A DNA stretch of 64,000 nt from Melastoma dodecandrum (lineage: Eukaryota; Streptophyta; Magnoliopsida; Myrtales; Melastomataceae): assembly GCA_029817715.1 (NCBI GenBank), contig JARUPY010000412.1:62001-126000 (forward strand), written 5' to 3'. The notes under the pieces are model-generated. The model was not told the DNA's origin. It was given only the letters and a program-made list of their open reading frames with translations, and ran no database searches. The position numbers and the translations under genes are program-made. Shown piece after piece: positions 10,387 through 21,154 of the stretch. Every line of letters starts with the position of its first letter. The first letter of the stretch is position 1.

Positions 10387-13300
10387 ATGGCAACTTTCAA
10401 AGCCTTCGAACTCCACAATGCTCGTGCGGGGCCGGCCGGACCTATTCCGGTCGCGGAAGACCAAGGATCGGGTGTCGCTCTTGGACCCATCTTGCCGGAG
10501 CATCTGTTTCCAGAAGTGGTGCCACTCAACTACCTCATCACAGAGAAGCCTATCCCGGTTTGTCATCCCAACTTTATTAATCCCCTCAACTGGGAGAAGC
10601 AGGGGACCTTTTTGTGCTTCCCTTCTGCTACTAAGGCCGAGATGATAGAGTGGTTAGAGATGTGGGAGGATCATTTTGAAAATCGATTCAGGGACCAGAA
10701 GATTCTCAGATTTTTTAGGATGTCAATAGCTAGTAAGAGCTGTGATCCTAGGGTTTGTGCGTCTATTCTGCCTTTCTGAAACTCCATGGTGAACTGCTTC
10801 TATTTCCCAGAAGGCCCTATGTCCATCACTTTGGCAGATTTGAAGTTTTTGACCAGGAGCAAGATTAATGGCCGCCCAGTGCGTCAATATGCCCGGGCAG
10901 GAGACATTAGTCCAAAGGGAGCCCTCCAGTATATGGAACTAGTAAACAAACACTTGCAGATGGCCTCAGTGGGCAAGAAAAAGGGCGAGAAGCGAATGAC
11001 CGCAGGGTTCGGCACCCAGGAAGAGATCGAATTTCTCAGCACCTGGCTGAGCAAATTTGTCTATTGTTTCCCTGGGAAGAAGGTTGGCCACACGTCTCAC
11101 GCAGTGGCGAACTTTTTGAGGGAGACTACTGAAGAAGTCGCCTGGGGTCCCTTCATCCTCGGTCTGCTATATCACGATCTGGAGAGGGCGACTTCTCAAA
11201 TCAAGCCATTCCCAAAGCATCCAGCAGGAGGCATGCTTTGGTTGGTCCATCTATGGTCGGCCATGTGGATGCCAGGGTTGACTGGATTCAAGGTCCCCAC
11301 GACGCCCCCTGAAGCCTTGTACTATGGGGAGAGCATCTTGAACCGATGCTGCTAGCGCAAAGACCAGTGGCTCCCGACTTCAGTTACTGGCCATATGAAG
11401 CATATAGCTGATTTCGCGAGAGCAGATCGACGCGACTGGGCGCCTCTCCCAGGTCACAAAACAATTGCCCAAAAGGTCGACCCCCAGATCGCTCCAGGCT
11501 TTTGGAACGGGGCTCTCACCAGCAGGGATTTGCCAGTAGTTTTCGACAACTATCTGTCCTTTGAAGTCTATAACCCTCAGCTGTGCGCAAGACAGTTCGG
11601 GTTCATCCAGAGCGCGGCGGTCCCTCTTGCTGATGCCACTAGTGGCCTACTTGGAAGGGCGACGAAGATCCCGTGCAAGTCGGGTGACGCCAAGGTCCTG
11701 GAGTTGCTTAGCAGAAAGGCGCAACTCCTCAGGATGGAGTTCCCATCCAGTTCCTCCTCTTGCTTCGCCACACAGTTCTTCACTGTGCTGTGGTCATCTA
11801 TGTATGAGGAGCTGCGATCCTTGATGCACTTTCTCGAGGTCTCCGACGAACCTGATTTCTATCCTGATGATGCTCAACTCAAAGCGAGAGGTAAGGACTT
11901 AGCTTTGTTTAAACAGCATGGAGTTCTTAATATTAGACCTAAGTTTTCTCTTCTTCTTTTCCTTTTAGGATCATTACTTCCTCGGGGCCCCGGCAAAGCG
12001 AAGCTCAAAGCCCCCCTTGCCCATGGTCCCTCCAAGTCCAAGCCGATCGACAAGGGGAAGGCCAAAGTCGCAGGTCCCAAGCGAACGACTAGAGGCGACT
12101 CTTCTAAGGCCAACGTCGCCTCAAAACGCAAGGAGATCGAAGAGGAAGAGGAGGAAGACCCCGATGAGATGCCTCTATCAAAGAGGAGGAAACTGGTGAG
12201 GGTACCATCTCCAGTGGCGGCTCCCCTTCCCAAGTCGCCGACTATCGTAGCGGCGACTTCTTCTTCCAGGTCGCCAGCAGCGGTGGCCCCACTCAGATCA
12301 CCAGTAGTGAGTTCATCATCTGCTACGGCGCCTGCGACCTTAGCGACGGTCGATATCGCTCGAGGAGCGACTACAGAGGTATGACTCTACTGATTCTAAT
12401 TCATCTTGAGCTTCTGTATCTAACCCGCACTATATTGCCTAGGGCGAAGCTTCAACCGGAGATGGTGACCAACCTACTCCCCCTGTGTTCGAGACAGGTT
12501 CAACGGCTTCAATCGCCGAGGTGAGCTCGACTCCCTGCTAAGATATATTACTCTAGTTCATATATGAACTTTGGTTTTATTACACTCTATTCTAGGAAGA
12601 GCAGGCTCCTGAAGTCTTGTTACAAGAAGAAGGAACCGCTATGGTTTTACTCGATCCTTCAACTTGGTCGACGCGAGAGGAGGCACCACCTCAGTCGATG
12701 CGAGAGGAGGAAGAACAAGGCGTTCCTTCTTCTTCAGTCCACACTCCTGCACCACCAATGGTATGTGTTCTTCTTTCACACAAAGCATGGCGTTGTTATC
12801 GCGATTCTAACCGCGACACTTTACAGGCTCGTCCGAAGAGAGTGAAGACGACTGCTGGTCGCAAGAAGGCTCCTACTCCTTCCACTTCTTCGGGCGAAAG
12901 CTCTGAGGATTTACTACCTTCGGAGGTAAGTATTCGATTGCATGAAAGTGTCGACTTTTCAGGATATTGTGTCTTAGCAACATTTCATTTCTTATTCTGC
13001 AGGATCCTGCTGCAGCGACCTCGACTAGCGACCCATGGGTGAAGGTTCACGAGGATGTTGAAGAGTTGTACCAGCTTCTGCATATCGATCCGTTAGAGAT
13101 CGACTCATTTAAGAGGATGCAGAAGCTGGTTAAAAGAATCGAGGCTTCCCCTTGGGTCACGGATGAACTGTTGGGGGCCTGCAAGAGCTTTAAGTCGACG
13201 TACTGGACCCGTTGGAGGGATTATGATGCCGACTTGCTTATCTTGGAATCGACTGACTCGAAGATTCAGTTGATCAATCAAGCTCGAAAGCAAGCCTCTA

Positions 13301-13575
13301 AAGCTGCGCAGGACGCCCGCCAGCGTTTGGTCGACGTGCGAGAAAAGCTGACCGAGGCAGAGAGGCAGATAGAGTTTTATACCAACCTCAAGAATGACCT
13401 GACTCGGCAGCTTGCGTCGATCAACACTCAGGAAATCGAGGAGCTGGAGGCCAGGGCTGGAAAAGATAGAGAAAAGGTCGTTGACCTCTATGCCCAGCGG
13501 AATAGGGTGAACGCGAAGCGCCGAGCTCGCGAGTCCCTTATCTTCGATTTCAAAAAGGCTGGCGGGTTAGATTAG
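10387..13575 (+). pseudogene. antisense intron-containing plant mobile domain (PMD) gene carried by E1
   Basis: Opposite in strand to gag-pol, between integrase and 3' LTR. Exons: 10387-11890, 11969-12378, 12443-12520, 12596-12760, 12827-12925, 13003-13575. Every intron has GT/AG ends (GTAAGG...TTTTAG, GTATGA...CCTAG, GTGAGC...TTCTAG, GTATGT...TTACAG, GTAAGT...CTGCAG) and all junctions keep one frame: 2829 nt, about 942 codons. Two nonsense codons break it: TGA at 10777 (before NSMVNCFYFPEGPMS) and TAG at 11353. Residues about 45-370 resemble the PMD (aminotransferase-like plant mobile domain) family: FYFPEGPMSITLADLKFLT, FLSTWLSKFVYCFPG, ending MLWLVHLWSAMW. A basic/acidic linker (SKRKEIEEEEEEDPDEMPLSKRRK) and a C-terminal coiled coil (exon 6) follow. 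PMD proteins are linked to transposons and gene silencing; function inside a retroelement is unknown. The upstream ATG at 10246 extends the frame but precedes the likely start of transcription. Confidence 0.85.
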
Positions 13576-13711
13576 ATGATTTGTAATTAGAACAACAATG
13601 TAATCACATTGCTTTCACTTTAATCGATTAAGCATGTCGTTTCTCAAGCTAATCTCTACGCATAATTATTCTTCTGGAGAATATCACTTGGGCGAAGTTT
13701 AGCGCGACCCC

Positions 13712-14638
13712 TTAGGAGTTAAGCGCTTCCCAAATCAATGGAGTCCTTCGTTTTAGGATTCCACGGTGAGCTTCCCAAATGGTCTCGCGGTAGGATTTAA
13801 GATATTTACCATTGACCTTCAATGGATGTTTATCCCCTTCTCTGGTCATAAGTCGATACGTATTAGATGAGTATGTCTCGCACACTTCATATGGACCCTC
13901 CCAATTAGGAGACCACTTACCCAGGACTTGGTCCTTCGATTTAAGAGGTAGGACCATCTTCCATACTAAGTCGCCCACTTTGAAGCGCTTATGGACAACC
14001 TTTTTATTATAGTGCCTAGCAATTCTTTGCTTATGTACCTCGAGTCGGTCTATTACGTCGAGTCGCTTCTTTTCCAATTCTTCTAAAGCGAGGTACATTG
14101 TCTCGTCTTGCAAGTCAGGATGAGCTACCCTGAGCGACTTGTATCGAATCTCAATAGGTAGGACAGCATCTTGCCCATATACCAGCGAAAAAGGGGCTTC
14201 TCCTGTGCTGTCTCTCTTGGTGACTCTTAGAGCCCACAAGGTGTCTTGTAATAGTTTGTGCCATTCTCTTGGATTTGCACCAACCATTTTCTGAATGTTA
14301 TTCTTTATGAGCTTATTAGTAGCTTCAGCTTGTCCATTCGACTGGGGGTAATAAGGTGTCGAATTAGTGATTGAAAAGCTGAACTCAGCAGCGAATTCAC
14401 GCACCTTCTCATTATTGAAAACGGTGCCATTGTCTACTACAATATTCTGGGGAATCCCAAATCTATAAATGATGGAAGATCTGAGAAAATCGATCACCTC
14501 TTTGTGGTCAATTTTCTTATATACTTGAGCCTCGACCCACTTGGTAAAGTAGTCAGTAGCGACTAGAATGTAGGCATCGCCTTTACTCGAGTGTGGGTGA
14601 ATCTCCCCGATTATATCCAGGGCCCAAGTCCTAAATGG
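13712..14638 (-). pseudogene. E1 integrase core and C-terminal domain
   Basis: Continues in the same frame from the upstream segment across a TGA at 14641-14639, where the family normally has Trp in K-P-W-P-F. Catalytic residues are visible: Asp in WALDIIG, Asp in VVDNGTVFN, and Glu in SNGQAEATNKLI. The C-terminal part has the KVGDLVWK and PNWEGPYEV blocks and ends IWEALNS. The core catalytic triad is intact, so only the single nonsense codon separates it from the rest of pol. Residue placement is direct; activity is not testable here. Confidence 0.9.
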
Positions 14639-15565
14639 TCAAGGCTTAATGACTGAGATTAAGTCGGACGCTGGAGCTCTCGTCGCAGGACCATGCCTTT
14701 GGCACTCTTGACATCCTCTAGCCATTTCTATGCAATTTTTTAGCATTGATGGCCAGTAAAATCCATGTCTTTTAATGACCCAAGACATCTTAATGCCTGA
14801 TTGATGGGATCCACATAAACCTTGATGAGTTTCTAACATTATGGGAGTCGCCTCGTCTAAGTCGACACATCTTAGCAGTACTCCTTCCTTGGTTTTCCTG
14901 TAGAGTACTCCATCTATGAGGGTATAAGACAAAGCCTGAGTCTTAATTCTTTGGCTTGCCTTTTGAGCTGGGTCCGTCAGGAAGTCGATGATGGTCTTTC
15001 TCCAATCTTTATCGCTTACCAGTATGTCCAATGCGAACAAATCGCTTTGTGGGACTAAATGAGAAGCTATTTCGGGGACACAATCGTTTCTTCCTCTAGC
15101 CTTGTATCCCGAAGCTTTTTGGGCTAAGTCGTTAGCGATGGTGTTTTCCTCCCGGCCTACAAAGAGGAAAGTAATTGCTTCGAACCGCTCGACTAGCCTT
15201 CGAGCGACTTGATGATAGGGTGCGAGTTTCTCTTGACATAGAGAGTCGCCATTCATCTGGTTAATAACCAGTTGAGAGTCTCCCATTACTCTGGCTTTCC
15301 TGGCTCCCAAGGCTAATAATTCCTTCAAGAGCGTGATCAACGCTTCATATTCAGTCGCATTGTTTGTATGAGTCGCCGACAAACGATATGCTAGGCGAAC
15401 GTCCTTTCCTAGTGGCGAAAGTATGTGGAGGCCTATGCCTACGCCGGATTTCGCCGAAGATCCATCAAACCAAGCTTGCCAGACATCCTCAAGGGATTCC
15501 TTTTGATCGATTGATGTAGATGGATCGTGGTTCACTAAGAAGTCGGCTAAGGCCTGCCCTTTCAC
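14639..15565 (-). pseudogene. E1 second (archaeal-type) RNase H and integrase zinc domain
   Basis: Follows the RT in the same frame after a TAG at 15571-15569. The RNase H fold has the acidic set DGSS, TEYEAL, GDSQLV and ANDLAQ. This is the additional RNase H seen in the Tat lineage, where it follows the degenerate RT-linked RNase H. The C-terminal third is the integrase HHCC finger (HQGLCGSHQSG ... CIEMARGCQEC). The segment starts at the KGQALADFL motif that usually joins the two RNase H domains. Confidence 0.9.
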
Positions 15566-15568
15566 CGA

Positions 15569-17281
15569 CTATTGAGGTTTGAAACGCAGATCGTTTGCGG
15601 ATAGGACCAAGCTCCATTTACTAATTCTTCCGGTCAATAGGGGACTTTCGAAAAAGTATTTTATGACTGGAGACTTGGCAATAACATGAACCTCTTGGGA
15701 TCCGATATAATGTCTCAGCGTCTTAACAGCATAGAAGACTGATAGGCACAACTTCTCCTTAATTGTATAGCGCTTTTCTGTAGAGGTGAGCTGCCTTGAC
15801 AAGTAATAAACTGCTCTTTCTACCTTGTCGTCTGTCTCTTGGGCTAACATGGCTCCAATGACTGCCTCAGTCGCCGCTACATAAAGTAGGTAAGGTTTGT
15901 CTATTCTAGGAGGAGCGAGCACAGGTGGTTTCATTAAATACTCCTTTAGTCCCTCGAATGCCCTTTGGTGTTCTTCTCTCCATACGAAATTCCCTTTTGC
16001 TTTTAGCAAAGTCGAGAAGATTTCTATTCGACCGGCTATATTGCCAATGAATCGTCTAAGATAATTGACCCGTCCCAAAAAAGCTTGCAATTGCTTCTTG
16101 TCACTCGGAGGGTTCAATTTTCGAATAGCGTTTACTTTGTTTTGGTCTACTTCTATGCCGCGTCGATGAACTAAGAACCCTAGGAAATGTCCTGCTCTGA
16201 CTCCGAAGGCACATTTGAGAGGGTTTAGTTTGAGCTGATGCTTTCTCATTTGAATGAAAGCATTTCTAAGGTCATTAACATGTGACTTCTCATCTTGCGA
16301 CTTGACCACTATATCGTCTATGTATACTTCGACTGTTTTGTTAATCGAGGCATCAAATATAGCGTTCATGGCTCGTTGGTAGGTTGCCCCAGCGTTTTTG
16401 AGTCCGAATGGCATGACTACCCATTCGAAAATGCCTAAGGGACACCTGAACGCAGTTTTATGGATATCCTCCTCAGCTAGGAAGATTTGGTTATATCCTG
16501 AGAAACCATCCATGAAGGACATAATTTGGTGCCCTGCAGTCTTGTCGACTAAGTCGTCTGCGATAGGCATGGGGTACTCATCCTTTGGAGTGGCACGATT
16601 CAAGTCTCTGAAGTCGATGCAAACTCTAATCTTACCATTCTTCTTAATGACAGGAACTATACTGGATATCCATTCGGTGTACCTCGATGTCCTTATATAT
16701 CCAGCTTTAAAGAGCTTCTTGACTTCCTCGAATACTGCTTGAGTGACTTCATGAGTCATTCTCCTCGGCGCCTGTTGGACTGGTTTAAATCCCGTTTTGA
16801 TTGGTAACTTGTGTTCCACAAGTCGGCGATCTAGGCCAGGCATCTCAGTGTAATCCCAAGCGAAACAGTCTTTAAACTCTTCTAGAGTAGCTTTGATAGA
16901 ATTGAAAAGTTCTTTATTCATTGAGGAATTGATGAAAACAATTCGAGGGCTTGATGCCTCGCCTAAATTGACGCCTACGAGTGAGTCACATGGCATCATC
17001 AGTGACTCACGACTCTGGACACCACCTAAATCGGTGTCAACGTTATTACATGACTTAGCTTCGAGATTGATGTTGCCTATTTGGCATCCTACTTTCCTAG
17101 ACATCCTAACATGCTTCTGAAGTCGCTGTAGGATATCAGCGACTGCATGACCTTTCTCCTCACTGTCCATACATCCCTTCGTGTAGGAGTCTATCGGGCT
17201 CCAACTCCGTCGCAGTGCTCTCTTGGCTCTTAGGCGCTTCTCCCTTGTTGCCGCTTGGGCTGTTGTTCGTCTCGCCTCCAT
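15569..17281 (-). pseudogene. E1 reverse transcriptase with RT-linked RNase H
   Basis: A 570-residue frame. RT motifs in order: VPVIKKNGKIRVCIDFRDLN (about 210-230), FMDGFSGYNQI (about 257), MPFGLKNAGATYQRAM (about 291-306) and the catalytic YIDDIVVKS (about 321). A connection and RNase H region follows (AFLGRVNYLRRFIGNIA, then YYLSRQLTSTEKRYT). It ends RFKPQ at a TAG that a read-through would join to the second RNase H in frame. The start overlaps the protease frame by about 120 nt in another frame, so a frameshift lies between 17160 and 17281. Confidence 0.93.
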
Positions 17282-18248
17282 CCTTGGTCGTGACTACCTC
17301 CTGCAGGACCTCGTCTATGTCCTTGTCTGTGAAGTCGGGGCCCCATCCTGTTGGCACAATCGGTCCTTCGTCAGGCTTGGGGTGAGAGGTGCCATAGCTT
17401 ACGATGAAGTCGAACTTCCCAGAAGGTTCACCTAAGGGTCCGACTGTGGGGTCTCCCAGCTTGTAGCGCTGGTCCAGAGTAAGGTCCTTGATTGTCTTAC
17501 ATGTCTCTGCATGCAAAATACCCTTGTCACAACAGGAGTATTCATCAGCCTTAACGATTTCTATTTCGGAGTCAAGCCATAAGATTAACTCCCTATGCAA
17601 AGTAGATGGAATCGCGGCGGCCTTATGAAGCCAATCGCGTCCTAAAAGCGCATTAAATGAAGGGGCTATATCGATTACAAAGAAAGCAGTTTCCTGCTCG
17701 TGTCTCCCGACGCCTAGGCGCACGGAGCATATGCCCAGGCACTTGGATTTTCTCCCATTAAAGCCACTTACAGCTACGTCGGTTCGCACCAACTCGCTAG
17801 GCTTGTACCCAAGTAATCTAAACTTGGCAAGGGGAAGAACATTGACAGTGGCGCCATTGTCTATTAAGACTCGGCCCACTAAGACACCATCAAAGGTGGC
17901 TGAGATGTACAGCGAATGCATATGCTGTTTCATGCGATCTGATGGTTTCCTCAACCAGTGCAGAGGGAAGCTAGAAGGAAATGTAGTGACTTTAGAGTCG
18001 AGAGTTTTACCTTCCGGTGCCTCCGACTTGTTGTTGCAGGCGAACTCCGCAGGGAGGGTAAGAGCGTTACAGCTCACGAGGGGCCCTTGCTCTGCGTTGA
18101 AGTCGCAGGGCTTATCTCCTCGTAGAGGAGTGTAGTCGAAGCTCGAGCCTGGGTCTTCCGAGTAGTCAGTAGACTCGACCCGCTCGGGCTCTGCGACTTG
18201 TTTCCCTGTGGCGTGGTTCCCGCCAAAGGGTGGCATCACAGGGGTCAT
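17160..18248 (-). pseudogene. E1 aspartic protease
   Basis: A 362-residue frame with the retropepsin active site VLIDNGATVNVLPL near residue 130 and the second half FNALLGRDWLHKAAAIPSTLH. The Asp-x-Gly-Ala form fits Tat/Athila proteases. The frame is the same as gag, separated only by a TAG at 18263-18261. It ends MYGQ-stop, out of frame with the RT. Confidence 0.88.
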
Positions 18249-18260
18249 TCTTGGCTTCTT

Positions 18261-20420
18261 CTAGGCGTGACTTAGACGCCTTTCTTTTCTCTTTTGAGCC
18301 CTCACGGGAAGCGTAACCTTCCTTTCCGCCTTCTGCCATTGAGACGAAGGGTTAAGCGCTTTGACAAACCTTGGTTTCTTAGAACCAAAAGGAAGTCGAC
18401 TTACCTCCACAAACCTTCCGTCGGCTGGGTCATATCCTACCTGCATAGGGTTATCTGCTGGCCTATTCGAAGAGGGCTTGTTAGGGTTCGAATTACCTGA
18501 GCCCTCAGGACGGACTGCCTTCACCAGCATCTCCCCTTTTGCGGATAAGTCGACGAGCCGCAAGAAGTAGTTAACGCAGCATGCTGTGCAGAGCTGGGTG
18601 ATGAGTATGCGGTTGTGAGCGATCAGCTTGCACTTTTGGCACAGCAGCTTTTCGTCCAGGAATTGGGCAATGGGTGGCCCCCTCCGCAGTTCCTGAGGAT
18701 CAACTGTCTGCGACGCGTAGCGGGGCCTGCGATTCACGGCCTGCTGAGGTTGGTCCGCTTCCTTATGCTCTTCTACCGGTCTAATCTCCTTGACAGGGGT
18801 AGTTCTAGTGTACCCCTGTTTGATGACCCTTTGGCCAGACGAGTCTATGAACTCCAGTCGCCGTGCCGGGCGTTCTGTTCCCCGGGCGACTGCCTCTCCA
18901 TTCCCCTTGTGACCCTCGGGGCCTCCTCTTCCTCCTCGCAAGGCTAATCGGCGATCTGCGCTAGGAGGGCTTTTGAGGGCGTGAGAAGATCCTCGGGGAG
19001 TGTTTAGCGACATTGCTGCTTCCTCGAACGGGGTCAAGTCGTACCACTCCTCCGTCTTGCTGTCCAGTAGGTACTTCTTGAACGTGTGGCACTGATCCGT
19101 AGTATGAGTGTCGTTCAAGTGCCAGTGGCATAGCCACTTCTCCCTTCCTTTGGGCAGAATGAAGACCCCACGCTCAGCCAGTCGCTTCATCAGGGCATTA
19201 GCCACCAAAGTCTCGCCGGTTGCTTGTAAGTCCTGCGAGGGTACAGCAGAGTCGTTAATAACTTCTAAGAGATTAACCTCAGCATCAAATATGTCAAACG
19301 TATGAATGGCGACTTCATCCCCGAATGGATTATCATCCACCACGGCGACTTCGTCGACCTCGGGAAAACGGAGCTCTTTAGACTCTATTAAATCCTGGAT
19401 GATATTTCTAAAGGACAAACAGTCCTTGGTAGCATGGGTGAAGGACCCATGCCACTTGCAGTAATTCCTATTCTTTTCCCTCTCTGTCTGAGGGACTCGA
19501 TGGCCGGGCTTAAGCCTAATCCTTTTGCTTTGATAGAGCCAGTCGAATATAGCGTCGACTTTATCCGTGTCGAAAGAATATTTTCTTTCCTCGGCATTCT
19601 TTTGGGATGCCTTAGCTTTGGAATTCTTCTTAGTCAGGGGATCGCATATAGTCGACTCCCCCTTGACAAATTCCGCCACGTCGACTTCATAAGTGTCGAC
19701 TTGGTAGGCTCGAGTCAGCTGGGCTTCCTCTGTAAGGAGCTGATAATACTCAGTAGCCCTCCTTGCTAAGTCATACAGGTCAGCAAAGCGCTCGCCCTGC
19801 AGCTTTTTCCGGAACGGGATAGTCAACGCATTTAATGCGAGAAGTAATTGATCCTTCTCCGGTATGGGGGGTCTACACCGTAGTAGGGCCTTCCTAAGTT
19901 TCATTAGAAACTGCCCTGGGTGTTCTCCGTTAGCCTGCTTAAGGCGCATTACCTCAAACATCGACATGGGGGTGTCCAGTCGAGCAAAGGTCTTAACGAA
20001 CATAGACTGCATCTGAGTCCACGAGGCTACTGACCCTGGCGGCAAACTCGCATACCACGTAAAGGCATCTCCCGTTAACGAGTTAGGGAAGAGCTTCAGT
20101 TTCCAAAAGTCGTTCCCAGCCGCCTCACCAAGTTGGTGAGTGAAGCGAGCGACATGCTCGAGTGGGGTCATTTCATCTTCACCCGAAAAACGAGTAAAGT
20201 CGGGCACCTTATAACCTCTAGGTAGAGGGAAATCCCTGTCGACATATGCAGGATAGGGAGACCTGTACAAACAGGCATCGTCTCGCCGAGCTATTCCGGG
20301 GACGACTTGCTCTATAACCTGAGTTATGGCCTCCCTCAAGTCTGGGGGTACACCGCCTACTGGGGCCTGCGCTGGAGGTCGAGTCGACCTTATCGGGCTG
20401 TACGGAGATCTTTCCCCCAT
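18261..20420 (-). CDS. E1 gag, main part
   Basis: A 719-residue frame forming the capsid and nucleocapsid. The retrotransposon gag core spans about residues 60-230 (WKLKLFPNSLTGDAFTWYASLPPGSV, LKQANGEHPGQFLMKLR). Two zinc-knuckle-like CHHC motifs follow: YCKWHGSFTHATKDC and CHWHLNDTHTTDQC. The N-terminal part is in another frame upstream. The shift lies at or near a G5 run (plus C5, 20414-20418), suggesting a one-base indel. The frame ends in TAG directly followed in frame by the protease, which may be decay or a read-through stop. Confidence 0.9.
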   Translation of the reverse strand: MGERSPYSPIRSTRPPAQAPVGGVPPDLREAITQVIEQVVPGIARRDDACLYRSPYPAYVDRDFPLPRGYKVPDFTRFSGEDEMTPLEHVARFTHQLGEAAGNDFWKLKLFPNSLTGDAFTWYASLPPGSVASWTQMQSMFVKTFARLDTPMSMFEVMRLKQANGEHPGQFLMKLRKALLRCRPPIPEKDQLLLALNALTIPFRKKLQGERFADLYDLARRATEYYQLLTEEAQLTRAYQVDTYEVDVAEFVKGESTICDPLTKKNSKAKASQKNAEERKYSFDTDKVDAIFDWLYQSKRIRLKPGHRVPQTEREKNRNYCKWHGSFTHATKDCLSFRNIIQDLIESKELRFPEVDEVAVVDDNPFGDEVAIHTFDIFDAEVNLLEVINDSAVPSQDLQATGETLVANALMKRLAERGVFILPKGREKWLCHWHLNDTHTTDQCHTFKKYLLDSKTEEWYDLTPFEEAAMSLNTPRGSSHALKSPPSADRRLALRGGRGGPEGHKGNGEAVARGTERPARRLEFIDSSGQRVIKQGYTRTTPVKEIRPVEEHKEADQPQQAVNRRPRYASQTVDPQELRRGPPIAQFLDEKLLCQKCKLIAHNRILITQLCTACCVNYFLRLVDLSAKGEMLVKAVRPEGSGNSNPNKPSSNRPADNPMQVGYDPADGRFVEVSRLPFGSKKPRFVKALNPSSQWQKAERKVTLPVRAQKRKERRLSHA

Positions 20421-21103
20421 TGCCTGATTCGCTGGATCCCTCGGGATCCAAGCTCATAGGGGTCTCCAGTCGCGTCGATTACAGGTTCTTTTCCAGGGCG
20501 ACGAGACGGAATAAAATCCTCCCCTCGATCTGTTTCCTCTTGAAAGTCCTCTGCCTCATTCCAATACATATTCGTTGGTCGATTACGTGAAGAAGAGGGT
20601 CGACCAGGGGGAACCAGATTCCCGGGTTCGAAAAGAGCATTTGTCCTTATCTCAGATTGCTCAAAAGTCACGTTACGTGGCCCTTGAGCAGTCCGTCGAG
20701 CGTCTGTCATGAACGTAGACTCCCTAAAGGGGGTTTCTCTCATATGAGGTCTTACTCTTTCCTCGTTTCTCGGGCTAGAAAGACGCCCTATTAGAGTTTG
20801 GACATCCATTAGAATACCCTTCATATCAGTCAACTCCTGATGCACATCCCCCAGTTCCTTGTGGAACTCCAGTCTTGAAATAAATTCGGACGGGGTATGT
20901 GAATCAAAGGTGGACTGGTTTGTAGCTGCCTGGCCTCCTAGGGCCGGCGCTGGCAAGTCCATTCCCGGAGGAAGTTCTGACTGGTTTGTAGCTGCCTGGC
21001 CTCCTAGGGCCGGCGCTTGCAAGCTCATTCCCGGAGGAAGTTCTGACTGGTTTTCCCCATCTAAGGGATTGTGAGACTCACGGCTTCGAGTATTTCTTGG
21101 CAT
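20390..21103 (-). CDS. E1 gag N-terminal segment
   Basis: A 237-residue frame starting 28 nt downstream of the primer-binding site. It begins MPRNTRSRESHN and is the N-terminal extension of gag, with a helical stretch FISRLEFHKELGDVHQELTDMK. A 66-bp tandem duplication (20920-21051) doubles the peptide NQSELPPGM...GGQAAT. It overlaps the main gag frame by about 30 nt in a different frame and stops at TAA. A frameshift therefore separates it from the rest of gag. Confidence 0.78.
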   Translation of the reverse strand: MPRNTRSRESHNPLDGENQSELPPGMSLQAPALGGQAATNQSELPPGMDLPAPALGGQAATNQSTFDSHTPSEFISRLEFHKELGDVHQELTDMKGILMDVQTLIGRLSSPRNEERVRPHMRETPFRESTFMTDARRTAQGPRNVTFEQSEIRTNALFEPGNLVPPGRPSSSRNRPTNMYWNEAEDFQEETDRGEDFIPSRRPGKEPVIDATGDPYELGSRGIQRIRQWGKDLRTAR

Positions 21104-21130
21104 TTGAGACTAAGATTTTTTTTTTCTCTA

Positions 21131-21148
21131 CTCCCACTGTGGTCGCCA
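21131..21148 (-). other. E1 primer-binding site
   Basis: The minus strand reads TGGCGACCACAGTGGGAG, six bases after the CA end of the 5' LTR. Start (TGG) and spacing fit a tRNA-primed minus-strand origin. E3 carries the identical 18 bases with the same spacing. The primer tRNA was not identified. Confidence 0.8.
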
Positions 21149-21154
21149 GAAACG

